The notes under the pieces: generated by a model
The model's database searches: none
What the model saw: the letters and a program-made list of their open reading frames with translations, nothing else
Told to the model about the DNA's origin: nothing
Shown here: in pieces, positions 34,497 to 42,855 of the stretch
How the letters are laid out: each line of letters begins with the position of its first letter
How positions within the stretch are numbered: the stretch's first letter is position 1
Assembly: GCF_022179645.1 (NCBI RefSeq)
Contig: NZ_BPRA01000002.1
Coordinates: 124,001-188,000 of the forward strand
Length of the DNA stretch: 64,000 nucleotides
Reading direction: 5' to 3'
DNA from: Methylobacterium thuringiense
GTDB lineage: Bacteria > Pseudomonadota > Alphaproteobacteria > Rhizobiales > Beijerinckiaceae
Made by a program: the position numbers and the translations under genes

Positions 34497-35213
34497 TCAG
34501 TCGCCCGTCTGCACCGACCAGGTGGCGTGGCGAATGCCGGGCTGTGCCGCGAGTTCGGCAACCACGGCGTCCAACTCTTTAGAGTCGACCGCCGTCGCGG
34601 TGAGCGTTGCGACGACCTCGACCACCTCGTCGCCGCGCTCCTCTACCTCGACGCCGCTGACCGGATAGGAGGCCGCCTCCAGCCGCTCGACCAAAAGGTC
34701 GCGCGCCGGTCCGGCGGTCTCGGCCTCTGTCGTCACCTGCACCTCATAGGTCGCCTCGGTTGCACTCTCGTCGATCGGGATGCGGTTGATGAGGTTCACC
34801 AGCGGGCGCAACAGCGTGTTGCCGGCGAGTACCGCGACGGCGACGAAGCAGGCCTCCAGCGGCAGGTCGGCCCCGGCGAAGGCGCCGACCGCGGCCGAGC
34901 ACCAGAGCGTGGCGGCCGTGTTGAGGCCGCGCACGTTCATGCCCTCCTTCATGATGACGCCGGCGCCGAGGAAGCCGATGCCGGAGATCACGTAGGCCAC
35001 GGTGCGCACCGCCCCCTCGCTGCCGGTGAGCCGCATGCCGAGATCGACGAACGCGGAAGCCCCCACCGAGACGAGCACGGCGGTGCGCAGCCCCGCCGTC
35101 CGCTGCCGATACTGCCGCTCGGCGCCGATGACGGTGCCGAGGCCGAAGGCGACGGCCAAGCTGATCGCCGAATTCAGCGCTTCGGGCGTGGCGACGGTGA
35201 AGGGACCGGGCAT
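34497..35213 (-). CDS. MgtC/SapB-family membrane protein
   Basis: 238 aa from the ATG at 35213. Four or five transmembrane helices fill residues 10-140 (SLAVAFGLGTVIGAERQYRQR, SGIGFLGAGVIMKEG, NTAATLWCSAAVGAFAG). A soluble ACT-like C-terminal domain follows (about 155-238). The GAERQ and AGVIMKEG motifs define MgtC. In pathogens MgtC affects magnesium adaptation and the F1F0 ATPase; the role in this organism is unknown. Confidence 0.88.
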   Translation of the reverse strand: MPGPFTVATPEALNSAISLAVAFGLGTVIGAERQYRQRTAGLRTAVLVSVGASAFVDLGMRLTGSEGAVRTVAYVISGIGFLGAGVIMKEGMNVRGLNTAATLWCSAAVGAFAGADLPLEACFVAVAVLAGNTLLRPLVNLINRIPIDESATEATYEVQVTTEAETAGPARDLLVERLEAASYPVSGVEVEERGDEVVEVVATLTATAVDSKELDAVVAELAAQPGIRHATWSVQTGD

Positions 35214-35394
35214 TCCGCTCTGATGGTGGAGCCGTGTGACGTTTCGGTGAAGGCCGACGCGGCCGATCCCGCCTTCGGGCAAATTGACCGATCGATGTTT
35301 GCCGATCCAACCCGGGATTGACGTGCGCCCGCAGCAACGGGCACATCCGCTGAATGTGGTCCTCCTAAGAAACCACAACGAGGAGACGCGTATC

Positions 35395-35442
35395 ATGCGG
35401 GTGATCGGACCGGTCCTGTCCCATCGGACGAAGCGCTCATGA
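35395..35442 (+). CDS. 15-codon leader ORF overlapping the moxR start
   Basis: GAGGAGA is followed after 7 bases by ATG and an ORF encoding MRVIGPVLSHRTKRS. Its TGA overlaps the moxR ATG (ATGA, 35439-35442). The moxR start has no ribosome-binding site of its own, so ribosomes finishing this peptide may start moxR. It could be a coupling or leader peptide. No experimental support. Confidence 0.5.
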   Translation: MRVIGPVLSHRTKRS

Positions 35443-36449
35443 GCGGCGCGACCCTGGCCGAGCGTCCTGCGGCGGCGCCCAGCCCCGCCGACGACCACCT
35501 GCGTTCCCGCATCTTCGCCCTGCGCGACGGCCTCGAACACGGGCTGATCGGCTGCACCGGCCTCGTCGAGCGTCTTCTGATCGGCCTGCTAGGTGGCGGC
35601 CACCTCCTGATCGAGGGCGCGCCGGGTCTCGCCAAGACCCGCGCGGTCAAGCGGCTCTCGGAGGGGCTCGACGGCTCCTTCGCCCGCGTCCAGTGCACGC
35701 CGGACCTGATGCCCGCCGATCTCACCGGCACGACGGTGTGGCGCCAGGATGCCGGGATTTTCGAGTTTCTGCCCGGCCCGCTGTTCCATTCTCTTATTCT
35801 GGTGGACGAGGTGAACCGCGCGCCGCCCAAGGTGCAGTCGGCCCTGCTCGAATCCATGGCCGAGAGCCAGATCACGGTAGCCGGCCATACCCACAAGCTG
35901 CCCGACCCCTTCATGGTGGTGGCGACGCAGAACCCCATTGAACATGCCGGCACGTTTCCGCTGCCGGAGGCCCAGCTCGACCGCTTCCTGCTCCACGTCG
36001 TCGTCGAGATGCCGGACGAGGCCTCCGAGCGGAAGATTCTCGACCTCGTCGAGGGCGAGCTGAACCATCACGCCGAGCCGATCGCCGTGAAACTCTCGGT
36101 CGAGGAAATCCTCGCCGCGCGCGAAGCGGCGCTCGCCACCTACGTCTCGCCCGCGCTCAAGGATTATCTCGTCCGCATCGTCGCCGGCACCCGCAACGAA
36201 TCCGTCTCGAAGGAACTGCGCGCCGCGATCGAGCATCCGGCCTCGCCGCGCGGCACCCTCGCCCTGATGGTCGCCGGCAAGGCCCGCGCCTACCTGCATG
36301 GCCGCGACCACGTCATCCCGGAGGACATCGCGGCGCTCGCCAGCGACGCCCTCGCCCACCGCATCGGCCTGACATGGCGCGCGGCCGCCGAGGGCCGCAC
36401 GGCGCGGAGCATCATCGAAGGGCTCGTGGCGCAGACGCGGGCGCTCTGA
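35439..36449 (+). CDS. MoxR-family AAA+ ATPase
   Basis: 336 aa. Walker A is GAPGLAKTR (60-68), Walker B LILVDEVNRA, sensor 1 is within MVVATQNPIEHAG, and a C-terminal lid follows. MoxR ATPases work with VWA-domain partners as chaperones that insert metals or cofactors. It leads a co-directional series of DUF58, DUF4381, VWA, VWA, TPR and BatD-like genes, the same make-up as mxaRSACKL and Bat operons. xoxF lies 2.5 kb away. The target enzyme is unknown. Confidence 0.92.
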   Translation: MSGATLAERPAAAPSPADDHLRSRIFALRDGLEHGLIGCTGLVERLLIGLLGGGHLLIEGAPGLAKTRAVKRLSEGLDGSFARVQCTPDLMPADLTGTTVWRQDAGIFEFLPGPLFHSLILVDEVNRAPPKVQSALLESMAESQITVAGHTHKLPDPFMVVATQNPIEHAGTFPLPEAQLDRFLLHVVVEMPDEASERKILDLVEGELNHHAEPIAVKLSVEEILAAREAALATYVSPALKDYLVRIVAGTRNESVSKELRAAIEHPASPRGTLALMVAGKARAYLHGRDHVIPEDIAALASDALAHRIGLTWRAAAEGRTARSIIEGLVAQTRAL

Positions 36450-36452
36450 ATC

Positions 36453-37382
36453 ATGTCCGGTTCGGCGGCGCCCACCACCGACCCCTATCAGGCCTCCGGA
36501 ATCCACCTCTCCGGCGAGACGCTGATGGGCTTGCGCCATCTCGCCCGGCGCGGCGTCTCGCCGGCCTCGCGTACGCTGGCCGGCCTGCCGGGCGGCATCG
36601 TCACCAAGAAGCGCGGGCGCGGCTCGGAGCCCGACGACGTGCGGCTGTGGTCGGAGGGCGACGACATGCGCTTCATCGACCGCAACGCCACCGCGCGCAC
36701 CGGTGAGTTGCATGTGCGCACCCATCACGACGAGCGCGACCGCACCGTGGTCCTGCTCGTCGACTTTCGGCCGTCGATGCTGTTCGGCACCCGCCGGGCG
36801 CTCCGCTCGGTCGCGGCGGCGGAGGCGTTGGCCCTCCTCGGCTGGCGCGTGGTCGGCGACGGCGGCCGTGTCGGACTGATCGTCGCCGGTACGGGCGAGC
36901 CCGTGGTGATCCGCCCCAGCGGTGGCGAGCGCGCCATGACCGCCGTCACCGGCGCCATGGCCCAGGCCCATGCCGTCGCCTTGGCGGCCTCGGCCACGGA
37001 CGACCCGCCGCTCGGCCCGATCCTGAACCTCGCGCGCTCGCTGCTGCCCTCCGGCGGTCACCTCGTCATGGCGACCGCCCTCGATGCGCCGGGCGCGGAT
37101 TTCGACAACGTGCTCACGGTCCTGGCCGAGCGCCTCTCGATCCGTCTCCTGCTGGTCTCGGACGCCTTCGAGCGCATGCGCGCTCCCGGGTTCTATCCCT
37201 ACGCCATGCCGGACGGGCAGCGCGGCACCATCGAGGCCGAGCGCGCCGAGCCCGGCTCGAAGGCCGCCGACGACCGCCTCGCCGAGATGCACCACCGCGG
37301 TATCGAGGGCCTGCGCATCGACGTCGAGACCGGACCCGAGGCGTATGCGCCGTTGATGGAGCGGCTCGATGCGATGCTGTGA
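36453..37382 (+). CDS. DUF58 protein (MxaS-like)
   Basis: 309 aa, starting 3 bases after moxR. The conserved DUF58 block is DDVRLWSEGDDMRFIDRNATAR, followed by VVLLVDFRPSMLFGT, a degenerate VWA-like metal site (D-x-R-x-S). DUF58 proteins are regular partners of MoxR ATPases; MxaS in the methanol oxidation cluster belongs here. No membrane segment. It probably binds the ATPase or its substrate. Confidence 0.88.
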   Translation: MSGSAAPTTDPYQASGIHLSGETLMGLRHLARRGVSPASRTLAGLPGGIVTKKRGRGSEPDDVRLWSEGDDMRFIDRNATARTGELHVRTHHDERDRTVVLLVDFRPSMLFGTRRALRSVAAAEALALLGWRVVGDGGRVGLIVAGTGEPVVIRPSGGERAMTAVTGAMAQAHAVALAASATDDPPLGPILNLARSLLPSGGHLVMATALDAPGADFDNVLTVLAERLSIRLLLVSDAFERMRAPGFYPYAMPDGQRGTIEAERAEPGSKAADDRLAEMHHRGIEGLRIDVETGPEAYAPLMERLDAML

Positions 37383-37406
37383 TGCGCTCGCGACCACCGA
37401 TGCATC

Positions 37407-37600
37407 CCCTCTCCCCGCGAGGCGGGGAGAGGGCCGCGACGACCTCATCGTCGGCGCGGCGAGGCGGCAGCCGAAGGTGAGGAGGTGCTTCCGGAGGAGT
37501 AACATCCAGAGACGCCCCCTCACCCTCGCTTCGGCTTCGCCTCCGCTTCCTGCATGGACGACGAGGTCCATGCAGGCCTCTCCCCGCATACGGGGAGAGG
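37407..37600. repeat. Palindromic repeat element between DUF58 and DUF4381 genes
   Basis: Three hairpins in 231 bases: CCCTCTCCCCGC/GCGGGGAGAGGG (37407-37433), CCTGCATGGAC/GTCCATGCAGG (37549-37576) and CCTCTCCCCG/CGGGGAGAGG (37577-37600). The right end (GGGGGAGG) supplies the ribosome-binding site for the next gene. Confidence 0.78.
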
Positions 37601-37613
37601 GGGAGGCGCCGCG

Positions 37614-38066
37614 ATGAACCCGGAACTCACCACCCTCCGCGGCCTGCACTTGCCCACCGGCGGCGGCAGCGTCCTGCAGGGGGAGATCGTCGCCGCGATT
37701 GCCCTTGGCTTCGCTGCCGCGCTGATCGTCGGGCTCGCGCGGATCCTGCGCGCCCGGATGCGCTCTACCGTGCGCCGCGCCGCGCTGCGTGAACTCGCAG
37801 TCGCGAGAAACCTCGCGCCACAGGCGCGGCTGACGGAGCAGGCGCGGCTGCTGCGCCGGGTCGTCCGTACGATAGCCGGCGAGGAAGCCGCGTCCACTCG
37901 CGGTACGGCCTGGGCCCAAAAGCTCGACGGCACCTTCGCCACCGACTTCTTCAGCCGCGGCGCCGGCCAGGCCTTCGTCGATGGCCTGTATCGCCGACCG
38001 GTCGCTGCAGACCCCGCCGCGATCGACGCAGAACTCGCCCGTCTCTTCTCCCGGATCAAGGCGTGA
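37614..38066 (+). CDS. DUF4381-like membrane protein
   Basis: 150 aa. A short periplasmic N-terminus leads to one membrane helix (about 22-42, GEIVAAIALGFAAALIVGLARI), then a basic cytoplasmic part with LRELAVARNLAPQARLTEQARLLRR and FVDGLYRRP. This matches small DUF4381 proteins placed between DUF58 and VWA genes in MoxR operons. It probably anchors the complex. It overlaps the next gene's upstream region but not its ATG. Confidence 0.78.
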   Translation: MNPELTTLRGLHLPTGGGSVLQGEIVAAIALGFAAALIVGLARILRARMRSTVRRAALRELAVARNLAPQARLTEQARLLRRVVRTIAGEEAASTRGTAWAQKLDGTFATDFFSRGAGQAFVDGLYRRPVAADPAAIDAELARLFSRIKA

Positions 38067-38067
38067 C

Positions 38068-39090
38068 ATGCCGTCCTGGCTCTCCGCCCTCGTCTCGGCC
38101 TTCGACCTCGCGGCGCCCTACGCGCTGCTGCTCTTGGCTGCTCCCTTCGTCTTCGCTCGCCTCATGCCGGCCGAGCGCGAGGGTACGAGCGGGGCGCTGC
38201 GCGTGCCTCCCTCCCTCATCGGCGGGGCCGATCGCGGCGAGAGCCTGATCGCGCGCGGGCGGCGGCGGATCTGGCTGGTCTGGACGCTCTGGGCCGCCCT
38301 CGTCGTCGCCTTGAGCGGCCCGCGCCTCGTGCTTTCGGCCAACGCCCTGCCGGCCTCGGGCCGCGAGATCATCCTGACCCTCGATCTCTCCGGCAGCATG
38401 GAGCGCCGGGACTTTTCTCTCGACGGCGAGACCGTGAGCCGGCTGGCGGCTGTGAAGCGCGTCGGCGCGGGCTTCATCCGCCGCCGGGCCGGCGACCGGA
38501 TCGGCCTCGTCGCCTTCGCCGACCAGGCCTACGTCGCCGCCGCGCCGACCTTCGACACGGCCTCGGTGGCGCGGACGCTGGAGGAGGCGACGATCGGCCT
38601 CGTCGGGCGCTCCACCGGCATCGGCGACGGCCTCGGCCTCGCCCTGAAGCGCCTCGCCCCGGCCCAGATCGCGAGCGCCGACGGCGACGGCCCGCCGCCG
38701 GCCTCGGACAAGGTCGTGGTGCTGCTCTCCGATGGCGCCAACAATGCCGGGCAGACCTCGCCGAAGGACGTAGCCGCCCTGGCCAAGGAACTCGGCGTCC
38801 GGGTCTACACGATCGCGCTGGGGCCGATCGACATGGCGAACAATCCCGACAACGAGCAGGACGTGGTCGACGTCGATACGTTGCGCGACATGGCCGAGGT
38901 CAGCGGCGGCAGGGCCTTCCGGGTCAAGACCACGGACGACCTCAACGCCGTCGCCGATTCCATCGACCAGCTCGAGGGCGGCCGCGCCCAGGCGCCACCC
39001 GTGCCGCTCCGCCGCGACCTCTGGCCCTGGCCGGCTGCGCTGGCGCTGCTCTGCGCGTGTGGGCTGCTCGCGGTGAGGCGGGACGCGTGA
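38068..39090 (+). CDS. VWA-domain membrane protein (BatA/MxaC-like)
   Basis: 340 aa, ATG two bases after the preceding stop. Helices at about 14-32 and 70-90 precede a von Willebrand A domain facing the periplasm or membrane. The metal site is intact: DLSGSM at 106-111 and later VVVLLSDGANN. A C-terminal helix (about 316-336) closes it. MxaC and BatA have the same layout. Probably binds a client metalloprotein or the second VWA protein. Confidence 0.88.
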   Translation: MPSWLSALVSAFDLAAPYALLLLAAPFVFARLMPAEREGTSGALRVPPSLIGGADRGESLIARGRRRIWLVWTLWAALVVALSGPRLVLSANALPASGREIILTLDLSGSMERRDFSLDGETVSRLAAVKRVGAGFIRRRAGDRIGLVAFADQAYVAAAPTFDTASVARTLEEATIGLVGRSTGIGDGLGLALKRLAPAQIASADGDGPPPASDKVVVLLSDGANNAGQTSPKDVAALAKELGVRVYTIALGPIDMANNPDNEQDVVDVDTLRDMAEVSGGRAFRVKTTDDLNAVADSIDQLEGGRAQAPPVPLRRDLWPWPAALALLCACGLLAVRRDA

Positions 39091-39120
39091 TGGCGGCAGT
39101 TCATCGCGTTTTTAGCGGCG

Positions 39121-39236
39121 CCCTTCCTTCCTCCTTGTGGGGAGGGACCGAGGGTGGGGGTGGTTCCGCTGGCCTGTGTCGGCGGCTGGCGGAGCCACCC
39201 CCACCTCCAACTCTTCCCCACAGGGGGAAGGAGAGC
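39121..39236. repeat. Palindromic repeat element between the two VWA genes
   Basis: Imperfect inverted arms at about 39125-39142 and 39215-39232 (CTTGTGGGGA against TCCCCACAGG), with inner arms GGGTGGGGGTGG and CCACCCCCACC. A different family from the elements at 37.4 and 41.2 kb. It fills most of a 187-base gap. Confidence 0.72.
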
Positions 39237-39277
39237 CACGTCCGGCTGCTACCCCGTCGCGACCGATCGGTGGCGCC

Positions 39278-40204
39278 ATGAGCTTCGACACCTACGCCCT
39301 CCTCCGCCCCCTCTGGCTCCTCGCCATCCCCGTGATCGCGTTCCTCGCGCTCCGCGCCGCCTGGCGCTCGGCGCCCCTCGGCGATTGGGTGAAGGCCGTC
39401 GATCCCGCGCTGATGGCGATGATGCAACGGCGCGGGGCCGTGCTCGGTGGGCGGCGGCAGGCCAACGTGGTCGCGGCGGTGGCGGCCGGGATCGTCGCGC
39501 TGGCGCTGACCGGGCCGGCCTACGAGCGCCCCGATGCTTCGACCTTTCGCAACCTCGACGCCACCGTCGTGGTGCTCGACCTGTCGCGCTCGGTCACCGA
39601 AGGCGGCCGCTTCAAGGAGGCGCGGCAGGCGGCCGAGGCGGTGGCGCAGGCGGCGGGCAGCCGCTCCGTCGCCCTCGTGGTCTATGCCGGTGATGCCTAC
39701 ACCGCCGTCTCTCCGACCACCGATCGCGACGCGATCGCGACGACGCTGTTCGCCCTCGATTCCGAAACAGTGCCCGATCGCGGCAGCCACCCCGAGCGCG
39801 GCCTCACCCTCGCGCGAAAGATCCTGGACGAGGCGAACGTCGTCGCAGCCGACGTGGTGCTGATCACCGATGGCGACGGCGTCGGGCAGGCGGCCGAGCG
39901 CGAGGCCGCAGCAATTCGCGAAAAGGGTTGGCACCTGCACGCGCTGTTCGTGCCGGCCGGCAAGGCGTTGGCCCCCGGCGCGCCGCGCCCCGACCGCGCC
40001 GCCCTCGACCGGCTCGCCTCCGACGGCGGCGGACGGGTCGCAGACGTCGATTCCGCCGAGCCGGTGCTCGACCGTGTCGGGGCCAGCACGGCCCAGCACC
40101 TCGCTGCCGGCGGCTACAGCGTGTTGGCCTTCCAGGATCTTGGGCGCTGGCTGCTGCTGCTGGCGCTGCTGCCGGCGCTGATTCTTTTCAGGCGGAGCGC
40201 GTGA
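39278..40204 (+). CDS. VWA-domain membrane protein (BatB/MxaL-like)
   Basis: 308 aa. Helices lie at about 10-28 and 62-80 and the VWA domain follows, with DLSRS at 101-105 and VVLITDGDGVG later. A membrane helix is found at the C-terminus (LLLLALLPALILF). It resembles MxaL, which in AM1 is needed for calcium insertion into methanol dehydrogenase. The stop overlaps the next start (TGATG). Confidence 0.86.
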   Translation: MSFDTYALLRPLWLLAIPVIAFLALRAAWRSAPLGDWVKAVDPALMAMMQRRGAVLGGRRQANVVAAVAAGIVALALTGPAYERPDASTFRNLDATVVVLDLSRSVTEGGRFKEARQAAEAVAQAAGSRSVALVVYAGDAYTAVSPTTDRDAIATTLFALDSETVPDRGSHPERGLTLARKILDEANVVAADVVLITDGDGVGQAAEREAAAIREKGWHLHALFVPAGKALAPGAPRPDRAALDRLASDGGGRVADVDSAEPVLDRVGASTAQHLAAGGYSVLAFQDLGRWLLLLALLPALILFRRSA

Positions 40205-41133
40205 TGGCCGCAGCCCCGGACCACAGGCAGTTTTTGGCGGCCCTGCCGTTTCGCGCTGCGGCATTTCCGCGCCGCTGGCGACTCTACGCCCGGCTCGTCG
40301 GGCTCGGACTGGCCGGCGCCGGCACCCTGGCCCTCGCGCTGGTCTCGGAGCCACGCACCGGGCTCGGGCGGTTGTTCATGGCGAGCGGCCTGCCGAACAT
40401 CGCGGCGGACATCATGTCCAACCCTGACTGGCATGCCGCAGCCCTCTACGAGGCCGGCCGCTACGCCGAGGCGATCCCGATCTTTCGCGCCCAAGGGCGC
40501 CGCGGTGCCTACAATCTCGGCAATGCGCTGGCCCGGTCCGGGGACCTGAAGGGTGCGGTCGACGCCTACGACGACGCCCTTGCCTTCAACCCGCGCGACG
40601 CCGACGCCCAGGCCAACCGCTCGCTGATCGCAAAGCTGATTCAGGAGGATATCGACCGCGGCAACGGCGGCGGCATCGCCAACGCCTCGGCTCAGTACGG
40701 CGCCCGCTTCAACAAGACGACGAACCAGGACAAGGACGACGACATCAAGGCCACCTCCAGCGGCGAAGGTCTCGCCGGCAACAAGGAGGCCGGATCGAGC
40801 GCCTCGATCCCTGGCAACAGCCCCGTCGCCCGCCGCGGCAAGTCCGAGCAGCTCACCCTCGATTCCGGCAAGGGCCAGGCCCGCGGCTCCGCCAGCGACG
40901 CCGCCGGCCGCGGCCGCCAGGGCTCCGGCTCCGCCATGGTCGCCGCCGCGCCCGAGCGCGAGGCGCGCCGTGTCACCAAGAGCTTCGAGGCACACGAGAT
41001 TCATCCCGACCGGCTCTGGCTCCAGACCTTGCCGGACGAGCCCGGCCGCTTCCTCAAGCTGCGCCTGAAGGCCGAGCAAGGGCGCCGGATCGAGGCGGGC
41101 ACCGCAATCCCGGGAGGGAGCAACCCGTGGTGA
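40204..41133 (+). CDS. TPR protein (MxaK/BatC-like)
   Basis: 309 aa. One helix near 32-50 anchors it in the membrane. Two TPR-like repeats (ALYEAGRYAEAIPIFRAQG, and AYNLGNALARSGDLKGAVDA) follow at about 80-145. A long low-complexity Gly/Ser/Ala/Asp region (about 150-260) leads to a conserved end with HPDRLWLQTLPDEPGRFLKLRL. Similar proteins close Bat operons and probably scaffold the VWA proteins. It overlaps the last gene by 7 bases. Confidence 0.82.
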   Translation: MAAAPDHRQFLAALPFRAAAFPRRWRLYARLVGLGLAGAGTLALALVSEPRTGLGRLFMASGLPNIAADIMSNPDWHAAALYEAGRYAEAIPIFRAQGRRGAYNLGNALARSGDLKGAVDAYDDALAFNPRDADAQANRSLIAKLIQEDIDRGNGGGIANASAQYGARFNKTTNQDKDDDIKATSSGEGLAGNKEAGSSASIPGNSPVARRGKSEQLTLDSGKGQARGSASDAAGRGRQGSGSAMVAAAPEREARRVTKSFEAHEIHPDRLWLQTLPDEPGRFLKLRLKAEQGRRIEAGTAIPGGSNPW

Positions 41134-42551
41134 TTTTTTTTGAACGGTTCCGCGCGTGTTCCCTCTCCCCTCTGCGGGAGAGGGTGGCCCGCGAAGCGGG
41201 TCGGGAGAGGGGTGCGCCCTTTCCGGAGATGTCGCTCCCCTGTCCCGGTCGCTCCGCGACCACCCTCCCCCGCAGAGGGGGGAGGGTTTTGGCGCTGCTC
41301 CACCTTCTGTGTTTCTTTATCTTCGTATCGCCACCCGCTCACGCGATCGAACCCGGCGACCTCACACTCACGGTCACCCCCGAACTCGCCGGCAACGCGC
41401 CGCCCTATGCCCGCGAGATGGTCCTGCTGAAGCTGCGTGGGGTCTACCGCACCCAGATCCTGCTCGAAGAGGTGCGCCAGCCGGCGCTGACCAACTTTTC
41501 CTGGACGCAGCTCGGCCGCGACACCTGGGGGCGGACCCGCATGCCCGACGGGCAGATGGCGCTGCTGTTCGAGCGCACCATCGCGATCTTTCCCCAGCAC
41601 ACCGGCACCTTCGCCATCGAGCCGTTCACCCACAAGCTGACGATCAACGACAACGGCGAGCGCCGGACGATCGACGTGCGGTCGGAGGCGATCCCCTTTC
41701 CCGTCGCGACATGGACCGGCGAGAGCGGCGGCCCCGATGCGCCGGAACCGTGGTGGCTGCCGGCGCGCGACGTCGCCATCACCGATTCCTGGGACCCGGA
41801 TCCCGAGACGGTCAACCAGGGCGACACAACCCGCCGCATCGTGACGCTCGAGGCACAGGGGATGCTGGCCGAGGGCCTGCCGCCGCGGCCGGTCATGCGC
41901 ACGCGTGGCATCGTCACCTTCGCCGGGCCGGTGAAGCGCGAGACCATCATCACGCCAACCGGTCCCGTGGCGCGGGCGACCTACCAATGGGACCTCAAGA
42001 AGGGCGTCGCCGAGGTGATCGCCCTCGACGGCATCGAGATCCCCTGGTTCGACACGGTCTCGCGCACCATGCGGGTCGCCGAGATTCCGGCCCGGCAGAT
42101 CGGTGGCGGCTCGCCGGATCGCGGGGAAGACGTGGGACAACGGGCCTCGGCGTCCTGGGCAGCGGTCGGGGCGGCAGCGCTCGCCGCGTTCGGATTGGGC
42201 CTAGCGCTGATCGGGCTCGGCACCGGCAGGCGCGTGCTGCGCCTCGGCCGCGCCGAACGTAGCGCCCTGCGGCGGGCGGCAGCCTCCGGCGATGCGGTGG
42301 CGTTCCGCGCGGCGCTGGGCCGGGGGCTGCAGGCCGAGCCGGAACTCGCGGAGGTCTGGCGCACCGACCCCGCCGCCATGGTGGCGATGTCGGCCCTCGA
42401 CAGCTCCGTCTACGGCGCAGGCGGGGCGACGGCGCCCGATCTCGCTCCGCTGGCGACGCTGTTTTCGAAACGCCGGAAGGTGGCAGCCACCGTGCTGGCG
42501 GATGCGCCGAAGCTGGCCCCCCTCGACGGGGGCGGCCTGCCTGCGCGTTGA
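41127..42551 (+). CDS. BatD-like membrane protein with a repeat-derived N-terminus
   Basis: 474 aa if it starts at the GTG inside the TPR stop, which has a strong GGGAGGGAG site. Codons 12-53 then read through a palindromic repeat and give an Arg-rich stretch. The signal peptide begins only at about residue 55 (LALLHLLCFFIFVSPPAHA). A TTG at 41289, right after GGGGGGAGGG contributed by the repeat, would give a normal 420-aa exported protein. The periplasmic domain has BatD-like beta repeats (LTLTVTPELAGNAPPYARE). A helix follows at about 345-370. Probably the oxygen-tolerance/BatD partner of the VWA pair. Confidence 0.78.
   Translation: MVIFFERFRACSLSPLRERVAREAGRERGAPFPEMSLPCPGRSATTLPRRGGRVLALLHLLCFFIFVSPPAHAIEPGDLTLTVTPELAGNAPPYAREMVLLKLRGVYRTQILLEEVRQPALTNFSWTQLGRDTWGRTRMPDGQMALLFERTIAIFPQHTGTFAIEPFTHKLTINDNGERRTIDVRSEAIPFPVATWTGESGGPDAPEPWWLPARDVAITDSWDPDPETVNQGDTTRRIVTLEAQGMLAEGLPPRPVMRTRGIVTFAGPVKRETIITPTGPVARATYQWDLKKGVAEVIALDGIEIPWFDTVSRTMRVAEIPARQIGGGSPDRGEDVGQRASASWAAVGAAALAAFGLGLALIGLGTGRRVLRLGRAERSALRRAAASGDAVAFRAALGRGLQAEPELAEVWRTDPAAMVAMSALDSSVYGAGGATAPDLAPLATLFSKRRKVAATVLADAPKLAPLDGGGLPAR
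41161..41284. repeat. Palindromic repeat, copy B, inside the BatD-like reading frame
   Basis: 41161-41226 is nearly identical to 10802-10868: CCCTCTCCC/GGGAGAGGG hairpin, then GGCCCGCGAAGCGGG and GGGAGAGGGG. It continues through GGTCGCTCCGCGACC to the right arm CCTCCCCCGCAGAGGGGGGAGG. Its reading frame is open and in phase with the gene it sits in. Confidence 0.85.
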
Positions 42552-42558
42552 GCGCGGC

Positions 42559-42855
42559 TCAGCGCTTCGCCACGACCGATTTCTGGGATTTCTTCTCGGG
42601 CGCAGCACCGGAGAACAGCTTCATGAGATGCTGCTGGTCGAAGCCCTGCGTGGCGGGCTGCGCCATCGCCTGCGGCCGCTCGACCTTGCGCGGCGTGATC
42701 GAGCCCGTCGACACGGGGTCGGGAATCGCGGCCATGGCGCCGACGGACGCGGGTGCGGCCGGATCGCGCTGGACGCGCATGGCCCAATGGGCCGCGGTGG
42801 AGAGTGCGGCGATGGCGAGGATCGCCTTGATACCGCCCGTCAGAAGGCGCCGCAT
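42559..42855 (-). CDS. Small membrane or exported hypothetical protein
   Basis: 98 aa from the ATG at 42855. One hydrophobic segment near the N-terminus (TGGIKAILAIAALSTAAHW, about 7-25) is followed by a Pro/Ala-rich soluble tail with DPVSTGSITPRKVERPQ and FDQQHLMKLFSG. Unknown. It is convergent with the BatD-like gene (7 bases between stops). Confidence 0.6.
   Translation of the reverse strand: MRRLLTGGIKAILAIAALSTAAHWAMRVQRDPAAPASVGAMAAIPDPVSTGSITPRKVERPQAMAQPATQGFDQQHLMKLFSGAAPEKKSQKSVVAKR

Noticed and set aside
37383-37613. CRISPR array or leader
   Set aside because: The hairpins are few, unevenly spaced and without similar spacers; no cas genes are in the window.
35589-38069. Minus-strand ORF of 826 codons opposite moxR and DUF58
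   Set aside because: Shadow of the plus-strand operon, passing through repeat elements; no domain or ribosome-binding site.
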